Both the position numbers and the translations under genes were made by a program. The notes beneath the pieces are model-generated. The model made no database searches. It was not told where the DNA came from and saw only the letters and a program-made list of their open reading frames with translations. Positions 17,492 through 25,758 of a DNA stretch of 64,000 nt are shown here, in pieces (positions within the stretch are counted from its first letter, which is position 1; every line of letters starts with the position of its first letter). This DNA comes from an uncultured Tissierellia bacterium. GTDB taxonomy: Bacteria > Bacillota > Clostridia > Tissierellales > Peptoniphilaceae. The stretch is from contig CALAJY010000023.1 in the NCBI GenBank assembly GCA_937923265.1, positions 26,071 through 90,070 on the forward strand, written 5' to 3'.

Positions 17492-19221
17492 GGATTTGCC
17501 CCCTCTTCCTGCTCCTGCTTTTCCTTGTCCCTCCGTTTTTCCTCATTCCGGTAACTTCTTCGGATGGATTCGTAGTAATTGTGATAATTTGAGACGATCT
17601 CCTTTTGCAAGCGTTGCGATGGCTTCTTCTGAACCACGATGGCCTTGGCCTTGTCAAAGATGCGATTGTATAAGTTGAGGATTTGATCTTCCGGAATGCG
17701 GGCATTGGCCAAAAGATTCCTCTGGTCATGGATGAGAAGAAAGAGACTGTTATAGAGGGTCAGCTGGTCATAGGAGCCCGCAGATGGAGCCAGGTCCATG
17801 ATCTCGTCCACCTCTTTAAACAGCTGTTTATACTCGTTGGAAGATGCCTCCACCACATTGGAGGAATTTAAGATATATTTTTTGTAAAAGGAAGCAATAT
17901 CGTAATAAAAACGGGAAAGCTTGCGCCCCTGAAATTGATCCTTCACTTCCGGATTGGTTTCGTTATATTCAAAGAAAGGAAAGGCTTTTTGGATTCGGGT
18001 CGCAAAGCTGCTCTGGCCGTTTTCGTCATAATAGTAATTGAAATACATCATTCCGATGCGATAATTCAGCTGAAAAAGACTCTCCGAGGACTTATCAAAC
18101 TTATCCTTGTTCGCATTGTAAAGAGCAAGCAGTTCATCATTCTGGGTCTTGGAAAAATTTCCATGATCCTCATAGGCATCAATCAGCTTATGGTAGGCCC
18201 GAAGATCTGCCGGGAAAATGGCGATGGCGCGTTTGTAATTGTCCACCTTCTTCGCATAGTCCGTGGATTCCACCACGGAAATCAGGGAATCATAGCTGTT
18301 GTTTTCCAGCCTTCCCGCGTAAACCTGACTGCCGATGCCGCCCGCCAAGAAAGCCAGGCTCAGCCCCGCAACGACGAGGAAGCGGCGGAGCTTTCTCTGT
18401 TGCTTTTTTCGGTAATCCTCCGTGATCAGATCGGGATGCTGAAGATCGTACATCAGCTCTTCGGCGCTTTGATAGCGGTTCTCTGCGGCGGGTTGGGTGC
18501 ACTTATCCACGATCACTTCCATTCCCTCGGAAAGTTCCGGATTCCATTGGCGAATGGGCGCATAGATGTAATCCTTGGGCCGGGGGTCCATTCCCGTCAA
18601 AAGATGATGCATGGTCATCCCCAAACCATAGATATCGGTTCTGGGATCCGTTTGGCGAGACCCATACTGTTCGGGAGCCGCATAGCCATTGGTTCCCAGC
18701 ACGGTGGTATCGGAAAGAACCCCCTCCTTATATTCTCGGGCGATGCCGAAGTCGATGATTTTGATGGTCCCCTCGGGCTTTAGCATGATATTCGCCGGCT
18801 TCATGTCCCGGTAGATGATGGGAGGCTTCTGACCGTGAAGATACGCCAGGGCATCGCAGAGCTGCCGGGCCCAGGAGATGACCTTTTTCTCGTCTTGGGG
18901 GCCTTCCTGCTTCAGGATATTATCCAGAGACTCCCCTTCGATATAGTCCATGATGATGTAGATCTTGTCCCCATGTTCGATGATATCCACAATGCGGGGA
19001 AGGGCGGGATGGTCCAACTTTTTCATCAGGTTCGCTTCGGCAATCAGGCTGTTGACAACAATCTCGTCCTTCTTGTTTCTCCCCTGCTTACGGATCTCCT
19101 TGACCGCCCACTGCTTATTTAAATGGCGGTCCATGGCTAAGTAGACAACAGACATCCCACCGTGGCCGATTTCCTTTAATATTTCATATTTTCCGTCTAA
19201 GATGCTTCCGATTCCTGCCAT
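17488..19221 (-). CDS. Membrane Ser/Thr protein kinase (PknB family) with helical sensor part
   Basis: A 577-residue kinase. The kinase domain (residues 11-270) has the Gly loop G-H-G-G-M-S-V-V, Lys41 in A-V-K, catalytic Y-R-D-M-K-P-A-N (Asp139, Asn144), D-F-G at 157-159, and Thr173/Thr177 in the activation loop. A membrane helix lies at about 278-298. The C-terminal 275 residues are helical and rich in Tyr/Asn/Lys with TPR-like spacing; there are no PASTA repeats, so it is not the cell-wall PrkC type. GAGGG precedes the ATG. The PP2C gene ends seven bases upstream. Kinase, phosphatase and two FHA proteins in one operon with EssC suggest that secretion is controlled by threonine phosphorylation. 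Confidence 0.93.
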   Translation of the reverse strand: MAGIGSILDGKYEILKEIGHGGMSVVYLAMDRHLNKQWAVKEIRKQGRNKKDEIVVNSLIAEANLMKKLDHPALPRIVDIIEHGDKIYIIMDYIEGESLDNILKQEGPQDEKKVISWARQLCDALAYLHGQKPPIIYRDMKPANIMLKPEGTIKIIDFGIAREYKEGVLSDTTVLGTNGYAAPEQYGSRQTDPRTDIYGLGMTMHHLLTGMDPRPKDYIYAPIRQWNPELSEGMEVIVDKCTQPAAENRYQSAEELMYDLQHPDLITEDYRKKQQRKLRRFLVVAGLSLAFLAGGIGSQVYAGRLENNSYDSLISVVESTDYAKKVDNYKRAIAIFPADLRAYHKLIDAYEDHGNFSKTQNDELLALYNANKDKFDKSSESLFQLNYRIGMMYFNYYYDENGQSSFATRIQKAFPFFEYNETNPEVKDQFQGRKLSRFYYDIASFYKKYILNSSNVVEASSNEYKQLFKEVDEIMDLAPSAGSYDQLTLYNSLFLLIHDQRNLLANARIPEDQILNLYNRIFDKAKAIVVQKKPSQRLQKEIVSNYHNYYESIRRSYRNEEKRRDKEKQEQEEGANP

Positions 19222-19228
19222 CGTTCCC

Positions 19229-19987
19229 TCATTTCACATGAACTGCCATAACGGTGATATTGTCGATTTCTTTTCGTGCCTTTGCGAGGCCAATCAGATG
19301 CTGGTTTGCCCGATGGAGCGCTTCCTCATCCAATTCCCGATAGGGGTTATAGTAGTGGAGCATTTCCCCTTCCGTGATCTCATGGCGAAAGCCATCCGAA
19401 CAGAGCAGATACATTCCCTTTTTGAGCTCGCTCGTTCCGGTTTGGGGTAAGAGGTGGCGGCTTGCCCCAACGCACTGAAGCAGGGTGTTCCGTCGTTTAC
19501 TCTTCTTTGCCTCCTCCGGGGTCATGTTCCCCCTCCGCACCTCCCGGCTCACAAACGTGTGATCTCGTGTCAACTGACGAACCTGCTGGTTCAGGTAATA
19601 GATGCGGGTGTCACCAATGTGGACAAAGTGCATTTGGCTTTTATAGAGAAGCAGGCCGGTAAAGGTCGTTCCCAGCATGATTTTCCGTTGTTTTCCGTAT
19701 TTCGAGATTCGCTGATTCAGCTCCTCTAATAAATGAAGCCAGTCCGCTGTAAAATCGGCCTCTTCTTCCTTTTTCAGAAGAAGGGGAAGGCGGGTATCAA
19801 ACCATTGAGAAAATGCCTTCACCACCGTGGCGCTGGCTAATTCACCCTGGGCGAGGCCGCCCAAACCATCGCAGATAATGCCGAGGAAAATCTCTTCTCC
19901 CTGATAAAACGCGTGTTTGAGAAGTGCACTGTCTTGGTTTTGCTCTTTTCTTCCTAAATCCGTGTCCACCGCTGAGCTTATGTGCAT
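19229..19987 (-). CDS. PP2C-type Ser/Thr protein phosphatase
   Basis: A 252-residue PP2C/Stp-like phosphatase with the ordered motifs N-Q-D (about 17-19), C-D-G-L-G-G-L (39-45), G-D-T-R-I-Y around 130, and C-S-D-G-F around 195, giving the metal-binding aspartates. There is no membrane segment. AGGAGG lies five bases before the ATG, and the gene is nine bases from the FHA gene before it and seven bases from the kinase after it. It is expected to reverse the action of the kinase on its own activation loop and on FHA-binding threonines. All key metal ligands are present, so it should be active. Confidence 0.95.
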   Translation of the reverse strand: MHISSAVDTDLGRKEQNQDSALLKHAFYQGEEIFLGIICDGLGGLAQGELASATVVKAFSQWFDTRLPLLLKKEEEADFTADWLHLLEELNQRISKYGKQRKIMLGTTFTGLLLYKSQMHFVHIGDTRIYYLNQQVRQLTRDHTFVSREVRRGNMTPEEAKKSKRRNTLLQCVGASRHLLPQTGTSELKKGMYLLCSDGFRHEITEGEMLHYYNPYRELDEEALHRANQHLIGLAKARKEIDNITVMAVHVK

Positions 19988-19996
19988 GCTTGCCTC

Positions 19997-21232
19997 CTAG
20001 AGTTCCACAACAAACTCTTCATCCCCTAAGCGGAAGTTATCCCCATCATGAATCTCCCACTCCTGTCCCTCCGGAATTTGTTGGTCATTCACGTAGGTGT
20101 GGTTACTGGAATGAAGGTCCTTGATATAGAAGCGTCCCCCCTTGGCAATAATGTCTGCATGATTGCGACTAATCGCCGGGTTATCCGACAAACAGTAGTC
20201 GGAGGAAGCATCTTTTCCAAAGCGAAACACCAACTTATTCATTACGATATCCTCATGCGTCGCAAGACGATGGAAGGAGGCAAAAAAGTTGGACTCTTCC
20301 GCTAAGAGGGTTGTGCCCAGCTGGCTGTCCCCGTCAATTTTCACGGGCATGCCCACGGAGTCTGACCAGCTCGGCGTCTCTTCTTGGAGCAAATCGGTGG
20401 CCTGCTCCTCTTCCGCAAAGTTCTCTTCCAATAGATCCGTCCCCCCGTCCCGGTCAAACCGCTCCAACCACAGGTCTTCGGGCTCCGCCAACAGGTCGGT
20501 GGCCTCATCCCTTTCCCATTCCTTCATCGGGTTGGTGTCTCTTCTTCCGCTGGAGGAGACCGGGGAATGGCCAGGAAGGTCCTCTTGCACGCGTTTCTCA
20601 AAATGGTCCAGATAGTCTTTTTTCTTATCCGTCATGTAACCGCTCTGGCCGATGCTGTTTTTTCGAATCAAGGCGATGATGCGGGGATGGCGCTTTCCGA
20701 TAAAGCGATCGACCAAATTTCCGTCATAGCTTGGCATGCTTCGCAGATAGGAATGAAATTGGCCCACATAGGCCATGCTCTCCCCCGGGTTCTCCTGCAG
20801 GGCATAGATAAAGTCCTCCATGAAGCCGATGACATCCGGTTTCACATGACTGCTTTCAAAAGGGAGATAGATAAAATGCAGTTCTTTGGTGGTCTCATTG
20901 ATAAAAACGCTGGACAGGTCCAGAAGAAGGTGGTCCGGAAACAGCTGATAGGACCGGCACTTACGAATGGCATCATTGATCTGGGCCAAGCTGTAGAAAA
21001 ACTCGTACTCGGTAATGGGCTTCTGTAACCGCTCCTTCAGGGAAACCCCCATGGGTCCGGAGAATTCAAAGTACTTCCAAAAAAGGAACTGTTTTTTCTC
21101 CGGCTTGAGAAAGCCTCGCGGGGTTCTCTCGCGCAAACATTGAAATTCTCTCTCACTGATCTGGTCCCTACTCGCTTGAGGAACCCGTACAAATAGCTGC
21201 TTGTCTTTCACCTTTGATTTGATTTTCCGCAT
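19997..21232 (-). CDS. FHA-domain protein with repeated TDLL motifs
   Basis: A 411-residue protein, first gene of the type VII operon. Residues 1-190 are a DUF6382-like domain (P-D-H-L-L-L-D, then F-I-N-E-x-T-K-E-L-H-F-I-Y-L-P). A disordered acidic linker (about 195-320) holds T-D-L-L three times and T-T-L-L once, spaced 15-55 residues apart. The C-terminal 95 residues are an FHA domain (A-I-S-R-N-H-A-D-I and H-S-S-N-H-T-Y-V-N). Such acidic threonine motifs are good phosphothreonine docking sites, so the linker could be marked by the kinase two genes downstream and read by this or the second FHA protein. GGAGGA precedes the ATG. Confidence 0.85.
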   Translation of the reverse strand: MRKIKSKVKDKQLFVRVPQASRDQISEREFQCLRERTPRGFLKPEKKQFLFWKYFEFSGPMGVSLKERLQKPITEYEFFYSLAQINDAIRKCRSYQLFPDHLLLDLSSVFINETTKELHFIYLPFESSHVKPDVIGFMEDFIYALQENPGESMAYVGQFHSYLRSMPSYDGNLVDRFIGKRHPRIIALIRKNSIGQSGYMTDKKKDYLDHFEKRVQEDLPGHSPVSSSGRRDTNPMKEWERDEATDLLAEPEDLWLERFDRDGGTDLLEENFAEEEQATDLLQEETPSWSDSVGMPVKIDGDSQLGTTLLAEESNFFASFHRLATHEDIVMNKLVFRFGKDASSDYCLSDNPAISRNHADIIAKGGRFYIKDLHSSNHTYVNDQQIPEGQEWEIHDGDNFRLGDEEFVVEL

Positions 21233-21395
21233 ATCTCCTCCAAATCAACCACTATTTATAATTTATACAGTATATTTATACTATACCGTAACATTTTACA
21301 TTTATTTTAACTGCATTTTATTTAAACTTTACAATCTTGTGTTTTCAATGTTTTTTAGAGTTTCTTTTTTCTTCTCGTCAAGAAAACACAAAAAC

Positions 21396-21425
21396 AGTAT
21401 ATCACAGTCGGTCTTTTCTATGCAA
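21396..21425 (-). promoter_or_regulatory. Candidate promoter of the type VII operon
   Basis: On the minus strand an extended -10 (TGATATACT, 21396-21404) has TTGCAT 18 bases upstream (21420-21425). It lies between the terminator of the ATPase operon and the first FHA gene, in a very AT-rich region, and would give a leader of about 155 bases. Other weak candidates lie nearer the gene. Confidence 0.4.
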
Positions 21426-21471
21426 AACTTATTCATTTTCGCTCTAGCGGGTTTATTTCTATAATAAAAAA

Positions 21472-21503
21472 ATCCGGGAATTGAAGACGCTCAATTCCCG
21501 GAT
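21472..21503 (-). terminator. Terminator of the V-type ATPase operon
   Basis: A perfect 13-bp stem (21472-21484 with 21491-21503) with a six-base loop is followed on the minus strand by seven T. It starts 35 bases after the subunit D stop codon. Confidence 0.93.
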
Positions 21504-21537
21504 GTAATGCTTTATTTTGTATCAATGATTCGAAATG

Positions 21538-22227
21538 TTACTGATTGGTCTGAAGAAGGATATTAATGTCCTTCTTTTCTCCCTCTTTCGCCTGCTGAAT
21601 TAGGTCTTTGACCTTCAAGAGGCGCGTGATGGTTGCCCGATCCTCCTCATCCAGCTTCATGCGAATATAGGTGATGGTTTCCTCTAAATCGGGAATCGTC
21701 CGATATTCCAGGGCATTGACCCGACGCCTTGTGGATTCAATCTCGTCGGCCATTAGCTGACAGCCCTTTTCCACCTTGGTCAACTCCAAGAGCTGGTCCA
21801 TGACCTGGTTCAGCCCTTCCAAAGCCTGGTCCAGCTCTGCCGATGTCATGGCATAGCCGTAGGGAACATTCATCTTATCCCCTTCCTGACTGCCTTCCCG
21901 ATGAAAGGTAAAGTCCGGAATGCGGACGCTCATCACATTGGTGGTTTTCACGCTGACACTGAGCCTCTGTTTGGAACTTTGGAGGGCATTCTCCAAGATC
22001 TGAGGACTCATCACCGCGCCGGCAATCGAGAAGGATTGAAAGGAGGCTTTTAATGCTGCCTCCACCTCCTGCCGCATCTTTCGATTCTTTTTCGCGAGTT
22101 CGATAAAGCGGCGCATCAATTCGTCTTGCTTATCTTTGAGCAGCTTGTGCCCCCTTTGGGCCGTTTCCAAGCGCGCCTTCAGATTCGCCATGACCATTCG
22201 GGTGGGGTTTACGTTTAAACGAGCCAT
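21538..22227 (-). CDS. ntpD: V-type ATPase subunit D (central stalk)
   Basis: A 229-residue protein with the features of V/A-type subunit D: N-terminal R-L-N-V-N-P-T-(R/K) and a long antiparallel coiled coil, with a central R-R-V-N-A-L-E-Y region near residue 170. It forms the rotating shaft between the catalytic A3B3 head and the membrane ring. Its ATG overlaps the stop of subunit B by one base (TAATG) with the ribosome site inside that gene, so translation is coupled. It is the last gene of the operon. Confidence 0.95.
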   Translation of the reverse strand: MARLNVNPTRMVMANLKARLETAQRGHKLLKDKQDELMRRFIELAKKNRKMRQEVEAALKASFQSFSIAGAVMSPQILENALQSSKQRLSVSVKTTNVMSVRIPDFTFHREGSQEGDKMNVPYGYAMTSAELDQALEGLNQVMDQLLELTKVEKGCQLMADEIESTRRRVNALEYRTIPDLEETITYIRMKLDEEDRATITRLLKVKDLIQQAKEGEKKDINILLQTNQ

Positions 22228-23669
22228 TACTTCACCTCGTCTTCCTCAGCTCCTTCTGCCTGCTTCGGCTCCGTGGAATCGGGAGATGGCTGTTCCCCCT
22301 CTTTTCCCAAGTAGCGGTCCAGCATGTCATCCTTGATTCTCTTCAATTCCTCTCTCGGCAACATGCGGAGCAGTTTCCAGCCCAAATCCAGGGTCTCTTC
22401 AATGCTGCGGTTCGTATAGAAACCTTGGTTCACGTACTGCTCATCAAAGGCATCCGAGAACTTGGCAAAGGCGATATCCGCATCGGATAGGGCCGCCTCC
22501 CCCAAAATCGTGGACAGCTCCTTGGCATTTCTTCCTCTGGCAACCGCCGCGTAGATCTGGTTCATGGTCGCCGCATGATCCTCGCGGGTTTTTCCTTCTC
22601 CAATCCCCTTGTCTTTCAGACGGGACAGGGAGGGCAGAATGTTGATGGGCGGGTTGATTCCTCGGTTATAGATCTCACGGGAAAGAATGATCTGTCCCTC
22701 CGTGATATAGCCCGTCAGATCGGGAATCGGGTGGGTGATATCATCCTCCGGCATGGACAGAATGGGAATCTGAGTGATGGATCCTTCGCGGTCCTTAATT
22801 CGGCCCGCTCGCTCATAGATCTGCGACAAGTCCGTGTAGAGGTAGCCCGGGTAACCACGACGGCCGGGAACCTCCTTACGGGCGGCGGAAATCTCACGCA
22901 GTGCCTCCGCATAGTTCGTCATATCCGTCAAGATGACCAAGACGTGCATGCCCTTTTCAAAGGCCAGATATTCGGCCGCCGTCAGGGCGATTCGTGGGGT
23001 GGAAATACGCTCAATGGTCGGGTCATCCGCCAGGTTCATGAACAGCACCGCCCGATTGATCGCTCCGGTCTTCTTAAAGTCATTAATGAAGAATTGGGCC
23101 TCTTCAAAGGTGATTCCCATGGCTCCGAAAATTACCGCGAATTTCTCATCCTTGCCTCGAACCGTTGCCTGACGGGCAATCTGTGCTGCCAGTTGGTTAT
23201 GAGGCAAACCGTTGCCGGAAAAGATGGGGAGCTTTTGTCCACGAACCAGGGTGTTTAGGCCGTCAATGGCGGAGACACCCGTTTGGATAAACTCCTCGGG
23301 ATAGAGTCGCGAGTAGGGATTGATGGCGGAACCGTTGATATCCAGGCGTTTCTCCGGAATGATCTTTGGGCCTCCATCAATGGGTTCGCCCATGCCGTTA
23401 AAGATACGACCCACCATGTCTCCGGAAACCCCCAGCTCCTGTGGTTTTCCTAAGAAGCGCACGCTGGTTTCCTTCATGTTGATGCCGGCAGATCCTTCAA
23501 ATAGCTGGACCAGGGTCGCATCCTTGCTCACCTCCAGCACCTTGCCCCGTCGAACGCTGCCATCCTGGAGCTTAACGTCCACCAGTTCCTCATATTTCAC
23601 GCCTTCCACTCCCGTCACCATCATGATGGGGCCGGCAATTTCCTGTATGGTCTGATATTCCTTAAGCAT
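22227..23669 (-). CDS. ntpB: V-type ATPase subunit B
   Basis: A 480-residue regulatory/non-catalytic subunit of the A3B3 head. It has the V-type B signature (P-I-L-S-M-P-E-D-D-I-T-H-P-I-P-D region, Y-P-G-Y-L-Y-T-D-L) and lacks a canonical P-loop, as expected for B. The C-terminus has an extra acidic tail of about 25 residues. The start overlaps subunit A by eight bases and uses GGGAGG. The length is slightly over the usual 458-465 because of the tail. Confidence 0.97.
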   Translation of the reverse strand: MLKEYQTIQEIAGPIMMVTGVEGVKYEELVDVKLQDGSVRRGKVLEVSKDATLVQLFEGSAGINMKETSVRFLGKPQELGVSGDMVGRIFNGMGEPIDGGPKIIPEKRLDINGSAINPYSRLYPEEFIQTGVSAIDGLNTLVRGQKLPIFSGNGLPHNQLAAQIARQATVRGKDEKFAVIFGAMGITFEEAQFFINDFKKTGAINRAVLFMNLADDPTIERISTPRIALTAAEYLAFEKGMHVLVILTDMTNYAEALREISAARKEVPGRRGYPGYLYTDLSQIYERAGRIKDREGSITQIPILSMPEDDITHPIPDLTGYITEGQIILSREIYNRGINPPINILPSLSRLKDKGIGEGKTREDHAATMNQIYAAVARGRNAKELSTILGEAALSDADIAFAKFSDAFDEQYVNQGFYTNRSIEETLDLGWKLLRMLPREELKRIKDDMLDRYLGKEGEQPSPDSTEPKQAEGAEEDEVK

Positions 23670-25437
23670 CCTGTACCTCCCGTTCCGAAATCATTTGAGA
23701 AAACTCCTGCTTCATCTGTCCCTCAACTTCCTCGAAGCGGTCCAACTGGTCCTCGGGAATCAAACGGAGACGCACAATCGCAGACCGAACTTCCATCTTC
23801 TCAATCTCATCCAGATAGACCCCTTCCTCGAGCGCATGGGAAGCCTGCTCATGAAAAAGAAGAATTAAGCGAAGCATCTTAAACTGTTTCTCCATGGAAC
23901 AATAGGTATCTACATCATCAAACGCATTCTGCTGCAAGAAATCCTCTCGAATGGACTTGGACGTGAAAAGTTTCAGCTGGTCTTGTGGGGAGAGCGCATC
24001 CTGTCCAACCAGACGAACAATCTCCTGCAGACTGCTCTCTTCCGTTAACAGGGCCATGGCCCGCCGCCGATTCTCCGCGAAATCCCGATGAATATCCTGG
24101 CTGAAATACTGGTCCATCTTGTCCTGGTAGAGGGAGTAGCTCTTCAGCCAGTTGATGGCCGGGAAGTGACGAGCATAGGACAGGTCATAATCCAGGCCCC
24201 AGAAGACCTTGACAATCCGCATCGTAGACTGGGTAACCGGCTCGGATAAGTCTCCGCCCGGAGGCGATACCGCTCCGATGGCGGTGAGAGAACCTTCCCT
24301 GTGGTCCGTTCCCAAGCATTCAATGCTTCCCGTTCTTTCGTAGAAGCTGGCAATTCGAGATGCCAGGTAGGCGGGATAGCCTTCATCTCCCGGCATTTCC
24401 TCCAGACGGCCCGACATCTCACGAAGGGCCTCTGCCCACCTTGAGGTGGAGTCTGCCATCATGGCCACCGAATAGCCCATGTCCCGGTAATACTCGGCCA
24501 ACGTGATTCCCGTATAGATGGACGCCTCACGGGCGGCCACCGGCATGTTGGAGGTGTTCGCAATGAGCACCACCTTTTGCATCAAACTCTTTCCCGTATT
24601 GGGATCGATGATCTCCGGGAATTCATTTAATACATCGGTCATCTCATTTCCACGCTCTCCGCAGCCCACGTAAATAATCACTTCCGCATCGGCCCATTTT
24701 GCAAGCTGATGTTGGATAACCGTCTTTCCCGAGCCAAAGGGGCCCGGGATGGCTGCCGTTCCCCCCTTTGCAACGGGGAAAAACGTGTCAATCACTCGCT
24801 GTCCCGTCACCAAAGGCTTCACCGGATCATGTTTCTCCGTAAAGGGACGTCCCTGTCGGACGGGCCATTTCTGCAGCATGGAAATCCCATGCTCCTTGCC
24901 GTCTTCATCCTTTAAAACGCAGATAATATCCTCAACCACATGGTCTCCGGATTCAATCTTCTCCACCGTCCCCTTCATGGAGGGCGGAACCATGATCCGG
25001 TGTTCTACCACCTCGGTTTCCTGGACCGTTCCGATGATATCTCCGGCACCCAGCTTCTGCCCCACAGAGACGGTGGGCTTGAAGTCCCACTTTTTCTCAC
25101 GACTGATGGCGGGTGCGGTGACACCTCTCTGCAGAAAATCGCCACCGATCTCTGCCAAATCATCCAGGGGTCGTTGAATCCCATCGTAAATCTGCCCCAA
25201 TAATCCAGGACCTAATTCCACGGAAAGGGGAGCTCCTGTTGTCACAACGGGTTCGCCCGGCCCGATTCCCGTGGTCTCCTCATACACCTGAATTGAGGCA
25301 ATGTCCTGTTTCATCTCGATGATCTCACCAATCAGCCCAAGCTCAGAGACCTTGACGACGTCCTGGATATTGGCGTCCTCCATTCCCTTCGCTTCCACAA
25401 GCGGACCGGAGACCTTCGTTATAATTCCTTCTTTCAA
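23662..25437 (-). CDS. ntpA: V-type ATPase catalytic subunit A
   Basis: A 591-residue catalytic subunit. Walker A is G-P-F-G-S-G-K-T at about 232-239, with the V-type non-homologous insert before it and the C-G-E-R-G-N-E-M stretch after it. The start is TTG at 25437 (GGAGG about 10 bases upstream), 15 bases after the subunit G/F gene. It hydrolyses or forms ATP at the A-B interface. Together with the other eight genes it makes a complete ATPase. Confidence 0.97.
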   Translation of the reverse strand: MKEGIITKVSGPLVEAKGMEDANIQDVVKVSELGLIGEIIEMKQDIASIQVYEETTGIGPGEPVVTTGAPLSVELGPGLLGQIYDGIQRPLDDLAEIGGDFLQRGVTAPAISREKKWDFKPTVSVGQKLGAGDIIGTVQETEVVEHRIMVPPSMKGTVEKIESGDHVVEDIICVLKDEDGKEHGISMLQKWPVRQGRPFTEKHDPVKPLVTGQRVIDTFFPVAKGGTAAIPGPFGSGKTVIQHQLAKWADAEVIIYVGCGERGNEMTDVLNEFPEIIDPNTGKSLMQKVVLIANTSNMPVAAREASIYTGITLAEYYRDMGYSVAMMADSTSRWAEALREMSGRLEEMPGDEGYPAYLASRIASFYERTGSIECLGTDHREGSLTAIGAVSPPGGDLSEPVTQSTMRIVKVFWGLDYDLSYARHFPAINWLKSYSLYQDKMDQYFSQDIHRDFAENRRRAMALLTEESSLQEIVRLVGQDALSPQDQLKLFTSKSIREDFLQQNAFDDVDTYCSMEKQFKMLRLILLFHEQASHALEEGVYLDEIEKMEVRSAIVRLRLIPEDQLDRFEEVEGQMKQEFSQMISEREVQDA

Positions 25438-25452
25438 ACCTTGTCCTCCGTT

Positions 25453-25758
25453 CTAGAATATGTCCATCCCTACTGCCTTCTCCACATTCTTCGATATGGC
25501 ATCCATGCCCAATCCAAGAGAGCCCTGGCTGTTGGGAATTAGGATAATGGCAGGAATCGGCTTCGCTTTATAGCGGTCGATAGTTTCCGGGATACGCTCA
25601 GCAAATTGCTCCGTGATATAGATGACCGCACAGTCCTTTCTTGCCAAGTGATCTACGGTATTCCGAATCTCCCCATCGGTCACCGGCGTAAAAACTTCCA
25701 GTCCCAGGGCACGAAAAGCGAGTACCGATCCCTTGTCTCCGATGACAGCTACTTTCAT
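25453..25758 (-). CDS. ntpG: V-type ATPase subunit F (NtpG in E. hirae naming)
   Basis: A 101-residue protein starting with the typical subunit F beta strand M-K-V-A-V-I-G-D and containing the I-T-E-Q-x-A and I-I-L-I-P segments of the family. It binds the D shaft at the rotor. The ATG has AAAGGA seven bases upstream and overlaps the stop of subunit C by four bases. Confidence 0.93.
   Translation of the reverse strand: MKVAVIGDKGSVLAFRALGLEVFTPVTDGEIRNTVDHLARKDCAVIYITEQFAERIPETIDRYKAKPIPAIILIPNSQGSLGLGMDAISKNVEKAVGMDIF

Noticed and set aside
21233..21537. CRISPR array or short tandem repeats in AT-rich gaps
   Set aside because: No regularly spaced repeats were found here or in the other long gaps of the window.
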